Notes: a model not told the origin generated them from the sequence alone. A stretch of 16,821 nucleotides of DNA from Porphyromonadaceae bacterium (GCA_003517675.1 DPAC01000037.1:1-16821), one strand, 5' to 3'. Positions 6,592 to 14,801 are shown, counted from the first letter of the stretch. Program-made: numbers and translations.

Positions 6592-7572
6592 ATGAGTGAA
6601 ATGATTATTGAACCTATTGAGAAGTATGGGCTTACCATCTCCGCAGACAGCAGGCACAAGCCTTTATTCTCCAAGATCGGCGTGGTAGGCGCCGGAAAAG
6701 AGGGGAGAAATATCATCAACATGGCCTCAACGGCCGGCATGGAGGTGGTCTTCCTGGATGAATCGCCGGAACGGATCGACTTTGTGCTGGGAGAGCTGGA
6801 GAAGATCATGGACCAGAAGATCAGCAACTGGGGATTGACACAATCTGAAAAGAAAGTGATCATGAACCGCATCACCCCCACGCTCAATTACGAAGACTTT
6901 GCGGGATGTGACCTGGTCATTGAATGTACCCGTTATTCGGAAACCGGGCGCCGCAGTACGCCGCTCCGGAAAAATATCTTCAAGAAACTGGAGGAGATCC
7001 TTGATGAGGATGCGATCATTGCCACCAACGGCTCTACGATTATCATCAGTGAGCTGGCATCGGACCTGTTACACAAGGAAAGGTGTGTAAGCCTCTACTT
7101 CCCGGTGACACATCCCGATGCCCGGATCCTGGAAATCGTAAGCGGGATGTATACCTCGGAAGAGGTGTATCAGAAAATGGAGGTTTTTGCCCGGCTGATC
7201 AACTACAAACCCCACCGCATCAATGAAAGCAATGGGAATGTGAGCCTGAGGATGGTAGCCACCATGCTGAATGAGGCATGCCAGGTGCTGCTGGAAAGAG
7301 TATGCTCCCTGGAAGATATCGAAGAGACCTTCACCATCATTTACGGACAGCGCTACGGCATATTCCGCATGGCCGATATCATTGGCATCGAACGCCTGGT
7401 CACCTTGATGGAGGCGATGTTCAACGATTTTGGAGCGAAACATTACAAACCAAATCCTCTTTTATGGAAGCTGTACCGCTCCAATCAGCTGGGTGTGCGT
7501 ACAAGGAAAGGTTTTTATTTGTACGATGAAAACGGGAATCCGGTTTCACCCAATAAATCACTCTACAACTAA
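6592..7572 (+). CDS. divergent 3-hydroxyacyl-CoA dehydrogenase-like NAD-binding protein
   Basis: This 326-residue protein has the two-domain layout of 3-hydroxybutyryl-CoA dehydrogenase. An N-terminal Rossmann fold (GVVGAGKEG, 30-38; Asp56 at the end of strand 2, favouring NAD) is followed by the helical C-terminal domain (LNEACQVLLERV, 226-237; to GVRTRKGFYLY, 301-311). About 25 extra residues precede the Rossmann fold. An ungapped alignment by eye with recalled clostridial Hbd puts Tyr169 at the catalytic His and Leu219 at the catalytic Asn, and HFFNP becomes YFPVT. The catalytic Ser (Ser148) and the Glu partner (Glu181) are kept. Ordinary 3-hydroxyacyl-CoA oxidation is therefore doubtful. 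It lies 14 bp after pta and 16 bp before ackA. AGGAGA at 6585-6590 is two bases from this ATG but ten from Met4 (6601), so Met4 may be the true start. Confidence 0.8.
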   Translation: MSEMIIEPIEKYGLTISADSRHKPLFSKIGVVGAGKEGRNIINMASTAGMEVVFLDESPERIDFVLGELEKIMDQKISNWGLTQSEKKVIMNRITPTLNYEDFAGCDLVIECTRYSETGRRSTPLRKNIFKKLEEILDEDAIIATNGSTIIISELASDLLHKERCVSLYFPVTHPDARILEIVSGMYTSEEVYQKMEVFARLINYKPHRINESNGNVSLRMVATMLNEACQVLLERVCSLEDIEETFTIIYGQRYGIFRMADIIGIERLVTLMEAMFNDFGAKHYKPNPLLWKLYRSNQLGVRTRKGFYLYDENGNPVSPNKSLYN

Positions 7573-7578
7573 GGGAGG
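7571..7578 (+). promoter_or_regulatory. Shine-Dalgarno that fixes the ackA start
   Basis: AAGGGAGG lies ten bases before the ATG at 7589 and begins inside the stop codon of the preceding gene. It is one of the few clear ribosome sites in the window. It rules in the 7589 start over an in-frame ATG at 7430 that lies inside the upstream gene. Confidence 0.8.
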
Positions 7579-7588
7579 ATCAACAACG

Positions 7589-8791
7589 ATGAAGATATTG
7601 GTTTTAAATTGCGGCAGCTCATCCATCAAGTACAAGCTTTTCGAGATGGAGAGCAGAGCGGTAGTCGCACAGGGGGGCATCGAAAAAATAGGGATGAAAG
7701 GTTCTTTTCTGAAGTTCACCCTTCCCAACGGTCAGAAAGTGATGCTCGAGGGTGAGATCCTGGAACATCGTGCCGGAATAGAATACATCCTGGGTGTATT
7801 GCTCAGCGAGAAATACGGATGCATCAAATCGCTCAATGAGATAGATGCTGTGGGACACCGTGTGGTACACGGAGGAGAACGGTTTAATTCGAGCGTGCTG
7901 ATCACCGATGAGGTAATCGAGATGCTGAACGACTGCATCGAGCTGGCACCCCTGCACAATCCGCCCAACCTGAAAGGGATCTATGCCATTCAGGAGCTGA
8001 TGCCCGATACACCTCAGGTGGGCGTTTTTGATACCGCTTTTCACCAGACCATGCCCGATTATGCCTATACCTATGGTATTCCGTATGCATTGTACGAGAA
8101 ATACGGCATCCGTCGTTACGGTTTTCATGGTACCAGCCATCGGTACGTATCGAAGAGAGCCTGTGATTTTCTGGGTGTCTCCTATGAAGAACAGCGCATC
8201 ATCACGGCACATATCGGCAACGGAGGATCGGTCACTGCTATTAAAAACGGAAAATCGATCGACACGAGCATGGGCATGACCCCTGTGGAGGGACTGATCA
8301 TGGGCACCCGTTCCGGCGATGTGGATCCGGGCGTGATCTCCTATATCATGGAGAAAGAGCACATGGGTACGAAGGGAATATCTACCCTGCTGAACAAATT
8401 TTCCGGCATCCTTGGCATTTCAGGTATCTCATCCGACATGCGGGAAATTCAGGCAGCCATCGACAACGGGAACAAACGGGCCATGCTGGCCATGAACACC
8501 TATAATTACCGCATCAAGAAATATATTGGATCCTATGCCGCCGCTTTGGGGGGCGTGGATATCCTGGTATTCACGGGGGGTGTGGGTGAAAACCAGGCAG
8601 TCACACGAAGCGATGTGTGCAAGAATATGGAATTCCTGGGCATTGAACTCGACGAAGAACTGAACGCCTCCGTACGGGCAAAAGAAGTGGTGATCAGCAA
8701 GCCCTCCTCCAAAGTGAAAGTACTCATCATCCCCACCGATGAGGAGCTCACCATCGCAAAAGATACGGTGGAGATACTACAGCACGGGTAA
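7589..8791 (+). CDS. ackA: acetate kinase
   Basis: This 400-residue enzyme of the ASKHA fold makes ATP and acetate from acetyl-phosphate, the energy-yielding end of acetate fermentation. From the start MKILVLNCGSS, the active-site residues fall at the same numbers as in Methanosarcina thermophila AckA: Asn7, Arg91 (GHRVVHGGE), Asp148 (VFDTAFH), His180 (GFHGTSHRYVS) and Arg241 (GTRSGDVDPG). The C-terminal Glu (TDEEL, 383-387) is also present, and the phosphate loop AHIGNGGSV is at 207-215. The frame is open back to 7430, but those 53 codons overlap the preceding gene and have no support. AckA is third in the pta-3HCDH-like-ackA cluster and ends at a strong hairpin terminator. Confidence 0.96.
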   Translation: MKILVLNCGSSSIKYKLFEMESRAVVAQGGIEKIGMKGSFLKFTLPNGQKVMLEGEILEHRAGIEYILGVLLSEKYGCIKSLNEIDAVGHRVVHGGERFNSSVLITDEVIEMLNDCIELAPLHNPPNLKGIYAIQELMPDTPQVGVFDTAFHQTMPDYAYTYGIPYALYEKYGIRRYGFHGTSHRYVSKRACDFLGVSYEEQRIITAHIGNGGSVTAIKNGKSIDTSMGMTPVEGLIMGTRSGDVDPGVISYIMEKEHMGTKGISTLLNKFSGILGISGISSDMREIQAAIDNGNKRAMLAMNTYNYRIKKYIGSYAAALGGVDILVFTGGVGENQAVTRSDVCKNMEFLGIELDEELNASVRAKEVVISKPSSKVKVLIIPTDEELTIAKDTVEILQHG

Positions 8792-8802
8792 ACAAGTGTA
8801 AA

Positions 8803-8831
8803 AAAAGCCTCTGAAAATTTCAGAGGCTTTT
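8803..8831. terminator. bidirectional intrinsic terminator between ackA and rplI
   Basis: A 12-bp perfect stem (AAAAGCCTCTGA against TCAGAGGCTTTT) surrounds a 5-nt loop, with A-run and T-run flanks on the two sides. It can therefore end both ackA on the plus strand (stop at 8791) and the rpsF-rpsR-rplI operon on the minus strand (stop at 8852). Confidence 0.9.
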
Positions 8832-8851
8832 ACCTTATCTATGCGTTAAAA

Positions 8852-9295
8852 TTATTCAGCAATCACCTCGAAAGGAATCTCAACAGAAACCTCTTTGTGG
8901 AGTTTGACAACTGCTTTGTAGCTTCCCACCTCTTTTACGGCATCTTTGATCTGGATCAGCTTGCGATCCACTTCGAAACCTTTCTCCTTCAGTGCTTCCG
9001 CAATCTGGATTGTGGTCACCGAACCAAAAATGGTGCCGGTGGAACTGGTCTTGGCTCCGATGGTCAGTGAAACACCTTCCAGCTTATCAGCAATAGCCTG
9101 TGCGTCGGCTTTCATCTGTGCCAGTTTGTGGGCACGCTGCTTCTGATTCTCAGCCAGCACTTTCTTCGCCGACTCACTGGCGATCACCGCTTTTCCCTGA
9201 GGAATCAAGTAGTTACGGGCATATCCTTTTTTCACGTTGACCACATCATCTTTGTAGCCTAAAGTCAGTATATCCTCTTTCAATATAACTTCCAT
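8852..9295 (-). CDS. rplI: 50S ribosomal protein bL9
   Basis: This 147-residue protein has the bL9 N-domain ([37 protein letters not shown], 1-37), a long charged connecting helix rich in Lys and Ala (about 40-75), and the C-terminal RNA-binding domain containing [17 protein letters not shown]. It binds 23S rRNA near the L1 stalk and helps keep the reading frame. AGAAGGAGGAAG lies just before the start, a strong Shine-Dalgarno. It is last in the rpsF-rpsR-rplI operon, 15 bp after rpsR, and is followed by the shared hairpin terminator. Confidence 0.97.
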   Translation of the reverse strand: MEVILKEDILTLGYKDDVVNVKKGYARNYLIPQGKAVIASESAKKVLAENQKQRAHKLAQMKADAQAIADKLEGVSLTIGAKTSSTGTIFGSVTTIQIAEALKEKGFEVDRKLIQIKDAVKEVGSYKAVVKLHKEVSVEIPFEVIAE

Positions 9296-9310
9296 GTCTC
9301 TTCCTCCTTC

Positions 9311-9577
9311 TTATTTCATTAAATCGGTTACGTAGGGAAGCAAAGCGATGTGACGCGCTCTTTTGACAGCTTGCGCAATACGGCGTTGAAACTTCAATGA
9401 TGTGCCGGTAATTCTTCTCGGTAAAATCTTTCCCTGTTCGTTGAGGAACTTCTTCAGGAATTCAGGATCCTTGTAATCGATGTACTTGATTCCATTCTTT
9501 TTGAAGCGGCAATATTTTTTCTTCTTCACATCCACCGATAGGGGAGTCAAATATCTGATTTCTGATTGTTTGGCCAT
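9311..9577 (-). CDS. rpsR: 30S ribosomal protein bS18
   Basis: This 88-residue protein is basic and carries the bS18 core [21 protein letters not shown] and [30 protein letters not shown]. Its N-terminal extension ([20 protein letters not shown]) is of the Bacteroidota kind. bS18 pairs with bS6 on the 30S platform. The Shine-Dalgarno AAGGAGG is inside the last codons of rpsF, and the gap to that gene is 5 bp, so the two are translationally linked. Only one cysteine (in KYCRF) is present, so it is not a zinc-ribbon form. Confidence 0.97.
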   Translation of the reverse strand: MAKQSEIRYLTPLSVDVKKKKYCRFKKNGIKYIDYKDPEFLKKFLNEQGKILPRRITGTSLKFQRRIAQAVKRARHIALLPYVTDLMK

Positions 9578-9582
9578 TTTTA

Positions 9583-9990
9583 TTAATCCTCCTTATCAAT
9601 TAATTCTACTTCGGCTTTGGCACCACGGGCTTTCTCTTCGCCACGCGCTTCCTGTTTTTTACCGCCCTTGTTGTTTCTTCTCTTCACAGCATACTCATGC
9701 GCAAACTTATCCTGCTTCACGGTCAGGAAACGGATCACGCGTTCGTCACGACGAAAGTTGATCTCCAGCTTGTCGATCACTGAAGGTTCTGCATTGAATT
9801 CCAGGAAGGTGTAAAAACCTGTGGTCTTCTTGTCAATGGGATAGGCCAGCTTGCGCAGCCCCCAATCTTCTTCGTTTACAATTTCGGCCCCTTGATCTGT
9901 AAGGAGTTTTTTGAATTTTTCAACCGCTTCCTTCATCTGGGCATCAGACAAAACGGGAGTCAAAATGAAAACGGTTTCGTAATTGTTCAT
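9583..9990 (-). CDS. rpsF: 30S ribosomal protein bS6
   Basis: This 135-residue protein starts [16 protein letters not shown] and contains the ferredoxin-like bS6 fold ([38 protein letters not shown]). A charged tail of roughly 35 residues, first basic then acidic ([21 protein letters not shown]... ending LIDKED), extends beyond the minimal fold. It is first in the operon and has its own strong promoter about 50 bp upstream. The leader of about 45 nt shows no obvious S6:S18-binding structure, though I could not fold it. Confidence 0.96.
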   Translation of the reverse strand: MNNYETVFILTPVLSDAQMKEAVEKFKKLLTDQGAEIVNEEDWGLRKLAYPIDKKTTGFYTFLEFNAEPSVIDKLEINFRRDERVIRFLTVKQDKFAHEYAVKRRNNKGGKKQEARGEEKARGAKAEVELIDKED

Positions 9991-10040
9991 ACCTAGTTAA
10001 TAATTAATTCGTTAAATAAAAGCACGATATTTTAGAGCGG

Positions 10041-10071
10041 CAAAGATACAACAAAATCTCAAATTATCAAA
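10041..10071 (-). promoter_or_regulatory. promoter of the rpsF-rpsR-rplI operon
   Basis: On the minus strand TTTG (10071-10068) is followed after exactly 19 bases by TATCTTTG (10048-10041). This matches the Bacteroidota housekeeping promoter form, TTTG-N19/21-TAnnTTTG. Transcription should start around 10034-10037, giving a leader of about 45 nt before rpsF. Confidence 0.8.
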
Positions 10072-10144
10072 CGACTGGAGATGATTCCTTTCAATGGCGA
10101 TTCGATTTTACCCATTCACCGCTGGCAATTCAACTTTTTAGCGG

Positions 10145-10152
10145 TAGATTTG
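10145..10152 (+). promoter_or_regulatory. predicted -7 box for zwf
   Basis: TAGATTTG is a full match to TAnnTTTG and lies 33 bp before the zwf start, for a leader of about 28 nt. A good TTTG -33 box is lacking; CTGG at 10122-10125 has the right spacing but only two matching bases. Confidence 0.5.
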
Positions 10153-10185
10153 TTTACATAAAAAATCAATCACGACGCAATAAAA

Positions 10186-11715
10186 ATGAAGAAAACAACC
10201 AACCAGGCACTGGTGATTTTCGGTGCCTCGGGCGACCTCACCTACAGGAAACTGATTCCAGCCGTATTCGACCTCTACATGAACAATTCCCTGCCGGAGG
10301 GATATGCCGTTTTAGGCGTAGCACGATCTGCGTTTACGGATCATCAGTTCCGGAAAAAGATGCGGGAGGGAATCAGCCACTTTGCGCACTACAAGGATGC
10401 GCCGGCTGAGAAGATGGACGACTTTCTCTCCAAATTGTTTTATCTCAGCATCGATACCGGCAAAGGGGAAGAGTATATCCATGTGAAGGAGAAACTGGAC
10501 GCATTGAACAAGCAGTTTAATCTCGAACAGAACTATATCTTTTACCTCTCCACGCCACCCTCACTCTACTGCACCATTTCCAAGTATCTTTACGGGCAGG
10601 GGCTGACACTTCAGCAAAAGGGGTTCAAAAGGATTATCATTGAAAAGCCGTTCGGGCACGACCTGGCATCGGCCATCGAACTGAATAAACAATTGCTGAT
10701 ATTTTTTCAGGAAGATCAAATTTACCGGATCGACCATTACCTGGGAAAGGAAACCGTGCAGAACATGATGGTAACCCGTTTTGCCAATGGCATTTACGAG
10801 CCGCTTTGGAACCGTAATTACATCCAACATGTGGAGATCACAGCGGCCGAGAGCATGGGTGTGGAAGACCGGGGTGGGTATTATGATCATTCGGGGGCCC
10901 TGCGGGACATGATACAGAATCATTTGTTGCAGGTGGCCTCGTTGGTGGCAATGGAACCACCTAACAAGATTACAGCCGAGGAGATCAGATATGAGAAGTT
11001 AAAGGTGTTTCGTTCGTTGCGTCCTTTCAGCAAAGAGGATCTGAGAGAAAACGTGATTCGCGGTCAGTACACCGAGGCCACGGTGCGTGGCAAACAGTAC
11101 AACGGCTACCGGGATGAGAAAAATGTGGATCAGAACTCCCGTACCGAGACCTACGTCGCCATGAAGGTTTATATCGATAACTGGCGGTGGCAGGGTGTCC
11201 CTTTCTATATCCGCACAGGCAAAAGATTGCCTACCAATGTAACAGAGGTGGTGATTCATTTCAGGCCCTCCCCCATGAAGCTGTTCAAACCGGCCGATGG
11301 AGGCACGATCCCTGACAATCAACTGATCATCCGCATCCAACCGGATGAAGGCATTCTACTGAAAACAGGGATGAAGGTACCCGGAAACGGATATGAGGTG
11401 AAACCGGTGAATATGGACTTTCACTACTCGGAACTGAACGACCATTACATTCCCGGCGCTTACGAAAGATTGATACTGGACTGTATGACCGGCGACAATA
11501 TGTTGTACATGAGCAATGAAGCGGTGGAAGCAACCTGGAGGTTTGTGCAGCCCATCCTCGATTACTGGGAGAACGACAAGGAAGCACCTCTCCATGGATA
11601 TCCCTCCGGGACATGGGGGCCCGATGTGGCTGACAGCCTCATTGAGGGAGAAGAAAACACCTGGCGTTATCCCTGTAAAAATCTGGCGGAAGACGGTGTC
11701 TATTGCGAATTGTGA
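10186..11715 (+). CDS. zwf: glucose-6-phosphate 1-dehydrogenase
   Basis: This 509-residue enzyme oxidises glucose-6-phosphate to 6-phosphogluconolactone, making NAD(P)H at the head of the oxidative pentose phosphate pathway. It shows the nucleotide-binding motif GASGDLTYRK (13-22), EKPFGHD (153-159, Lys154), the active-site signature RIDHYLGKE (181-189, Asp183 and His184), and RDMIQNHLLQ (240-249, catalytic His246). Length is typical. The gene is divergent from rpsF across a 195-bp region that holds promoters for both. The pgl gene follows after 95 bp on the same strand. gnd, often nearby in Bacteroides-type genomes, is not on this window. Confidence 0.96.
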   Translation: MKKTTNQALVIFGASGDLTYRKLIPAVFDLYMNNSLPEGYAVLGVARSAFTDHQFRKKMREGISHFAHYKDAPAEKMDDFLSKLFYLSIDTGKGEEYIHVKEKLDALNKQFNLEQNYIFYLSTPPSLYCTISKYLYGQGLTLQQKGFKRIIIEKPFGHDLASAIELNKQLLIFFQEDQIYRIDHYLGKETVQNMMVTRFANGIYEPLWNRNYIQHVEITAAESMGVEDRGGYYDHSGALRDMIQNHLLQVASLVAMEPPNKITAEEIRYEKLKVFRSLRPFSKEDLRENVIRGQYTEATVRGKQYNGYRDEKNVDQNSRTETYVAMKVYIDNWRWQGVPFYIRTGKRLPTNVTEVVIHFRPSPMKLFKPADGGTIPDNQLIIRIQPDEGILLKTGMKVPGNGYEVKPVNMDFHYSELNDHYIPGAYERLILDCMTGDNMLYMSNEAVEATWRFVQPILDYWENDKEAPLHGYPSGTWGPDVADSLIEGEENTWRYPCKNLAEDGVYCEL

Positions 11716-11810
11716 GCAGGTTTGACAACCGAGAGCCATAGACAAAACAAAACCGATTGTTGATCGCAACGAAGATCCCGATTTATCGTGACAGCTGAAA
11801 GCAAAAAAAT

Positions 11811-12536
11811 ATGGACATACAGATATTTGACACGACCGATGAGCTGAACCGCACCTTCACAGAGTGGCTGAAAGAAATAGTGACAAAGAAAGAAAAAGTG
11901 ACAATTGCTCTTTCAGGCGGTTCCACCCCTAAGCAACTGTTCAATTACTGGGCATCGCTGCCTGAAGGTGAGATAGACTGGAGAAAAATCATTTTTTTCT
12001 GGGGAGATGAACGCTGCGTACCGCCCGATGATGAGGAAAGCAACTACAAGATGACGAAAGAACACCTGTTCGATTTTGTTCCGGTGCCTGATGAGCATAT
12101 TTTCCGCATGATGGGTGAAAATGACCCTGCGGTTGAGGCCGAACGATATGGCAAACTGCTGCAGGATAAGCTGGTAAAGGAACAGGGTCTGCCTGTTTTC
12201 GATATCGTGATGCTGGGCATGGGTGATGATGGCCACACCGCCTCCATCTTTCCCCACCAGATGGAGCTGTGGGAGAGTGACACCAACTGTGTTGCCGCCA
12301 CCCACCCGGTGAGCGGCCAACACCGGGTAAGCCTCACCGGCAAGGTAATCAATGCCGCCCGTAATGTAGCTTTCCTGGTCACCGGTGCCAACAAGGCCGA
12401 CAAGGTGAAGGAGATTGTCACTTGTCCTGAGGAAGCGGCAAAAAAATATCCGGCTGCACGAGTACAACCGGAAACGGGTAATCTATTTTGGTTTTTGGAT
12501 CAGCAGGCAGCGCAGAAGCTAACCAACGCCGGCTGA
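11811..12536 (+). CDS. pgl: 6-phosphogluconolactonase
   Basis: This 241-residue protein of the DevB/SOL family, related to glucosamine-6-phosphate isomerase, hydrolyses 6-phosphogluconolactone to 6-phosphogluconate. Its motifs are ALSGGSTPKQLF (33-44), WGDERCVPPDDEESNYKM (64-81) and LGMGDDGHTASIFP (135-148, His142). The DERCVP and MGDDGHTASIFP blocks favour the lactonase over the isomerase. It follows zwf and acts on its product, so an operon is likely although the 95-bp gap could hold another start. Its stop is 11 bp from the convergent def stop. Confidence 0.93.
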   Translation: MDIQIFDTTDELNRTFTEWLKEIVTKKEKVTIALSGGSTPKQLFNYWASLPEGEIDWRKIIFFWGDERCVPPDDEESNYKMTKEHLFDFVPVPDEHIFRMMGENDPAVEAERYGKLLQDKLVKEQGLPVFDIVMLGMGDDGHTASIFPHQMELWESDTNCVAATHPVSGQHRVSLTGKVINAARNVAFLVTGANKADKVKEIVTCPEEAAKKYPAARVQPETGNLFWFLDQQAAQKLTNAG

Positions 12537-12547
12537 TCAGCTTTTTT

Positions 12548-13108
12548 TTATTTCACGGTCCGGATCTTGTAATCACAGTCAACCTTCCCTTTCTCCATGG
12601 CAGCCAGCTTGCTTTTAACCATCCGTTTGCGGAGCGGTGAGATGCGATCGGTGAAGAGGATCCCGTCCAGATGATCATACTCATGCTGGATCACACGTGC
12701 CATGAAACCGGAGTAATGCTCCTCCCTGGGCTGCAGATCTTCATTCAGATAAGCAATGGTCACCTCTCCCTCGCGGGGTACCTTCTCATGAATGCCGGGG
12801 ATGCTGAGGCATCCCTCCTCCACCAGTTCTGTCTCTCCGCTTCTTTCGGTGATATGGGCATTGATAAACACCTTTTTAAAATTCTTGAACTCCGGATGCT
12901 CTTCATTGGCCAAGGGCGCCAGATCCACCACAAAGATGCGGTCAGTCAGCCCAACCTGGGGAGCCGCGAGCCCCACCCCATCGGCACGATACATCGTCTC
13001 AAACATATTCTCGATCAGCTCCTTTAGTTTGGGATAATTTGCTGCATCAATATCCTGTGCCACCTTGCGCAGGACCGGATGTCCGTAAATATAAATGGGT
13101 AATATCAT
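12548..13108 (-). CDS. def: peptide deformylase
   Basis: This 186-residue metalloenzyme removes the formyl group from the N-terminal Met of new proteins. All three family motifs are intact: GVGLAAPQ (44-51), EEGCLS (97-102, metal ligand Cys100) and QHEYDH (141-146, ligands His142 and His146, catalytic Glu143). The start codon overlaps the end of ruvX by 4 bp, so the two are probably translationally coupled. No fmt is nearby. Confidence 0.96.
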   Translation of the reverse strand: MILPIYIYGHPVLRKVAQDIDAANYPKLKELIENMFETMYRADGVGLAAPQVGLTDRIFVVDLAPLANEEHPEFKNFKKVFINAHITERSGETELVEEGCLSIPGIHEKVPREGEVTIAYLNEDLQPREEHYSGFMARVIQHEYDHLDGILFTDRISPLRKRMVKSKLAAMEKGKVDCDYKIRTVK

Positions 13109-13527
13109 AATCTCATTCTTTTGCTTTCCATATATCCCTGCAGGATGATGGTGGCACTGATCTCATCCACCAGCGCCTTGTTCTGACGGTCTTTCTTTTT
13201 CACTCCACCGTCGATCATCGTTTGATGCGCCATCTTCGATGAGAAGCGCTCATCGAAATACTCTACCGGGATATGGGGGTAAAGCTTCCGCAACCTGTTG
13301 ACAAAGGGTTCAATCCGCATCATGTTCTCTGAGGGCTCGTTGTTCATCTGCTTTGGCAGGCCCACGACAATACAGGAAACCTCTTCCTTTTGGAGATACT
13401 CAGCCAGAAAATCGAACAGCTTAGATGTTTCCACCGTAGTCAAACCGTTGGCAATGATCTGCAGCGGATCACTCACGGCAATTCCTGTGCGTTTTTTTCC
13501 GTAATCGATGGATAGCAGACGTGCCAT
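13105..13527 (-). CDS. ruvX: YqgF/RuvX RNase H-fold protein (putative Holliday junction resolvase or rRNA nuclease)
   Basis: This 140-residue protein has the RNase H-like fold of the YqgF family. The start MARLLSIDYGKKRTGIAVSD carries the first catalytic Asp (Asp8). VVGLPKQMNNEPSE (54-67) is the family loop, DERFSS (92-97) holds Glu93, and ALVDEISA (118-125) holds the last Asp (Asp121). The family has been linked to Holliday junction resolution and to 16S rRNA 5'-end maturation; sequence does not decide between them. It sits between lptB (6 bp upstream) and def (4-bp overlap) in a tight minus-strand cluster. Confidence 0.9.
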   Translation of the reverse strand: MARLLSIDYGKKRTGIAVSDPLQIIANGLTTVETSKLFDFLAEYLQKEEVSCIVVGLPKQMNNEPSENMMRIEPFVNRLRKLYPHIPVEYFDERFSSKMAHQTMIDGGVKKKDRQNKALVDEISATIILQGYMESKRMRL

Positions 13528-13533
13528 AAATTT

Positions 13534-14307
13534 TCAGGGTGTATTGAACGTGCGTTTACGCAACTCAAAATCGCGCCCCAAATAGTTCTCACGGACTACA
13601 GGATTGGCAGCCAGCTCTTCCGCCGTACCCTGAAAAAGCACCTTCCCTTCAAAAAGCAGGTAAGCACGGTCCGTAATACTCAGCGTTTCGTCCACGTTGT
13701 GGTCGGTGATCAGGATACCGATGTTCCTGTATTTCAGCTGAGCCACGATCGACTGTATATCCTGCACGGCTATCGGGTCAATACCAGCAAACGGCTCATC
13801 GAGCATGATAAACTTGGGGTCGATAGCCAGACAGCGTGCAATCTCGGCGCGGCGCCGTTCACCTCCCGACAGGCGGTCGCCGGTGTTCTTGCGTACCTTT
13901 TGCAGGCCGAACTCCTCGATCAGGCTCTCCAGCTTCTCTTTCTGCTGACGTGGGGTCATATTCGTAAACTCGAGTACCGACTTGATGTTGTCCTCCACCG
14001 TCATCTTGCGGAAGATGGAAGCCTCTTGCGCCAGATAACCTATTCCATGTTGCGCACGCTTGTGTACAGGGAATTTGGTGATGTTCTGGCGGCCGATAAA
14101 GATCTCACCCTCATTTGGCACCACCAAGCCCACCGCCATATAGAAGGTGGTGGTCTTGCCTGCTCCGTTAGGGCCCAGCAGTCCAACGATTTCACCCTGC
14201 TTCACGTTGATGGATACGTGGTTCACCACGGTCCTTTTCCCATACCGCTTCACCAGGTTCTCCGTGCGTAGCATCAGCGTATCGCTCTCTGTTGCCAGTT
14301 CATCCAT
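13534..14307 (-). CDS. lptB: LPS transport ABC ATPase LptB
   Basis: This 257-residue ABC ATPase would power lipopolysaccharide extraction from the inner membrane with LptF/LptG. It has Walker [10 protein letters not shown] (45-53), Q-loop Gln94 in YLAQEASIF, signature LSGGERRR (146-153), Walker B FIMLDE (166-171) and switch His203 in ITDHNV. The sequence [12 protein letters not shown]...[17 protein letters not shown] and the block [21 protein letters not shown] are characteristic of LptB rather than LivF-type ATPases. The start is uncertain: Met12 (14274) gives [12 protein letters not shown], which fits the usual LptB N-terminus and leaves a normal leader after the -7 box at 14324-14331. The listed ATG would have a leader of only about ten bases. 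The lptF/G/C/A genes are not in the window. Confidence 0.93.
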   Translation of the reverse strand: MDELATESDTLMLRTENLVKRYGKRTVVNHVSINVKQGEIVGLLGPNGAGKTTTFYMAVGLVVPNEGEIFIGRQNITKFPVHKRAQHGIGYLAQEASIFRKMTVEDNIKSVLEFTNMTPRQQKEKLESLIEEFGLQKVRKNTGDRLSGGERRRAEIARCLAIDPKFIMLDEPFAGIDPIAVQDIQSIVAQLKYRNIGILITDHNVDETLSITDRAYLLFEGKVLFQGTAEELAANPVVRENYLGRDFELRKRTFNTP

Positions 14308-14323
14308 AGTTCAAATATTTCTG

Positions 14324-14331
14324 CAAAGATA
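14324..14331 (-). promoter_or_regulatory. predicted -7 box for lptB-ruvX-def
   Basis: The minus strand reads TATCTTTG, a full match to TAnnTTTG, in the 55-bp gap between folB and lptB. The -33 box is poor. It would allow lptB-ruvX-def to be transcribed apart from folB. Confidence 0.5.
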
Positions 14332-14362
14332 GAAAAAAGTTGCGAGTCAACCACCATTCCGC

Positions 14363-14716
14363 TCAGTCGGCCAGGGTGATTTCCGCCGCTTCCATGATTC
14401 CACCTACGGGAGGCTGAAGCTTGGCCAGGGTGACCGAGAGCGTTGTGATCGTTGGATACGCCGATTTGATCTTTGAATAGATGCGCCCCGCCAGATGTTC
14501 AATCAACCGCGAGGGGATCTCCATCTCACGTTTTACCAGGTTGTAGAGAGCGGCATAGTTGAGGGTATCCTCCAATTGATCCGAGCTGCAGGCAGCCGAC
14601 AGATCAGCTTCCAACAGCAGCGTAACCCTGTAATCGCCACCCACTGTCCTCTCATGCGGCATCACACCATGATAGGCGTAAAAGTGCATGTTACGAAGGG
14701 TCATTGTTGTCTTCAT
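14363..14716 (-). CDS. folB: dihydroneopterin aldolase
   Basis: This 117-residue FolB-family protein converts 7,8-dihydroneopterin to 6-hydroxymethyl-dihydropterin in folate synthesis. It has the family start LRNMHFYAYHGVMPHERTVGGDY (7-29, catalytic Glu22), the NYAALYNLV substrate block (53-61), IEHLAGRI (72-79) and the C-terminal TLAKLQPPVGG (96-106, catalytic Lys99). Length is typical. The gene is divergent from the aminopeptidase P gene and 55 bp upstream of lptB on the same strand. Partner folate genes are not in the window. Confidence 0.93.
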   Translation of the reverse strand: MKTTMTLRNMHFYAYHGVMPHERTVGGDYRVTLLLEADLSAACSSDQLEDTLNYAALYNLVKREMEIPSRLIEHLAGRIYSKIKSAYPTITTLSVTLAKLQPPVGGIMEAAEITLAD

Positions 14717-14801
14717 ACGTTTGTATTATGAAATGATTCGTAAGAAACAGATGATGTGAGATGTAGCTCATCCGATACCAACTGTTGTCGGTTCAACCCC
14801 T

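Noticed and set aside
7430..7588. 53-codon N-terminal extension of acetate kinase
   Set aside because: It overlaps the upstream gene in another frame. The Shine-Dalgarno at 7571-7578 and the active-site numbering (Asn7, Arg91, Asp148, His180, Arg241) fix the start at 7589.
12532..12549. GCTGATCAGC plus T-run as a terminator between pgl and def
   Set aside because: With a 4-nt loop the palindrome leaves only a 3-bp stem. The T-run is suggestive, but the hairpin is too weak to call.
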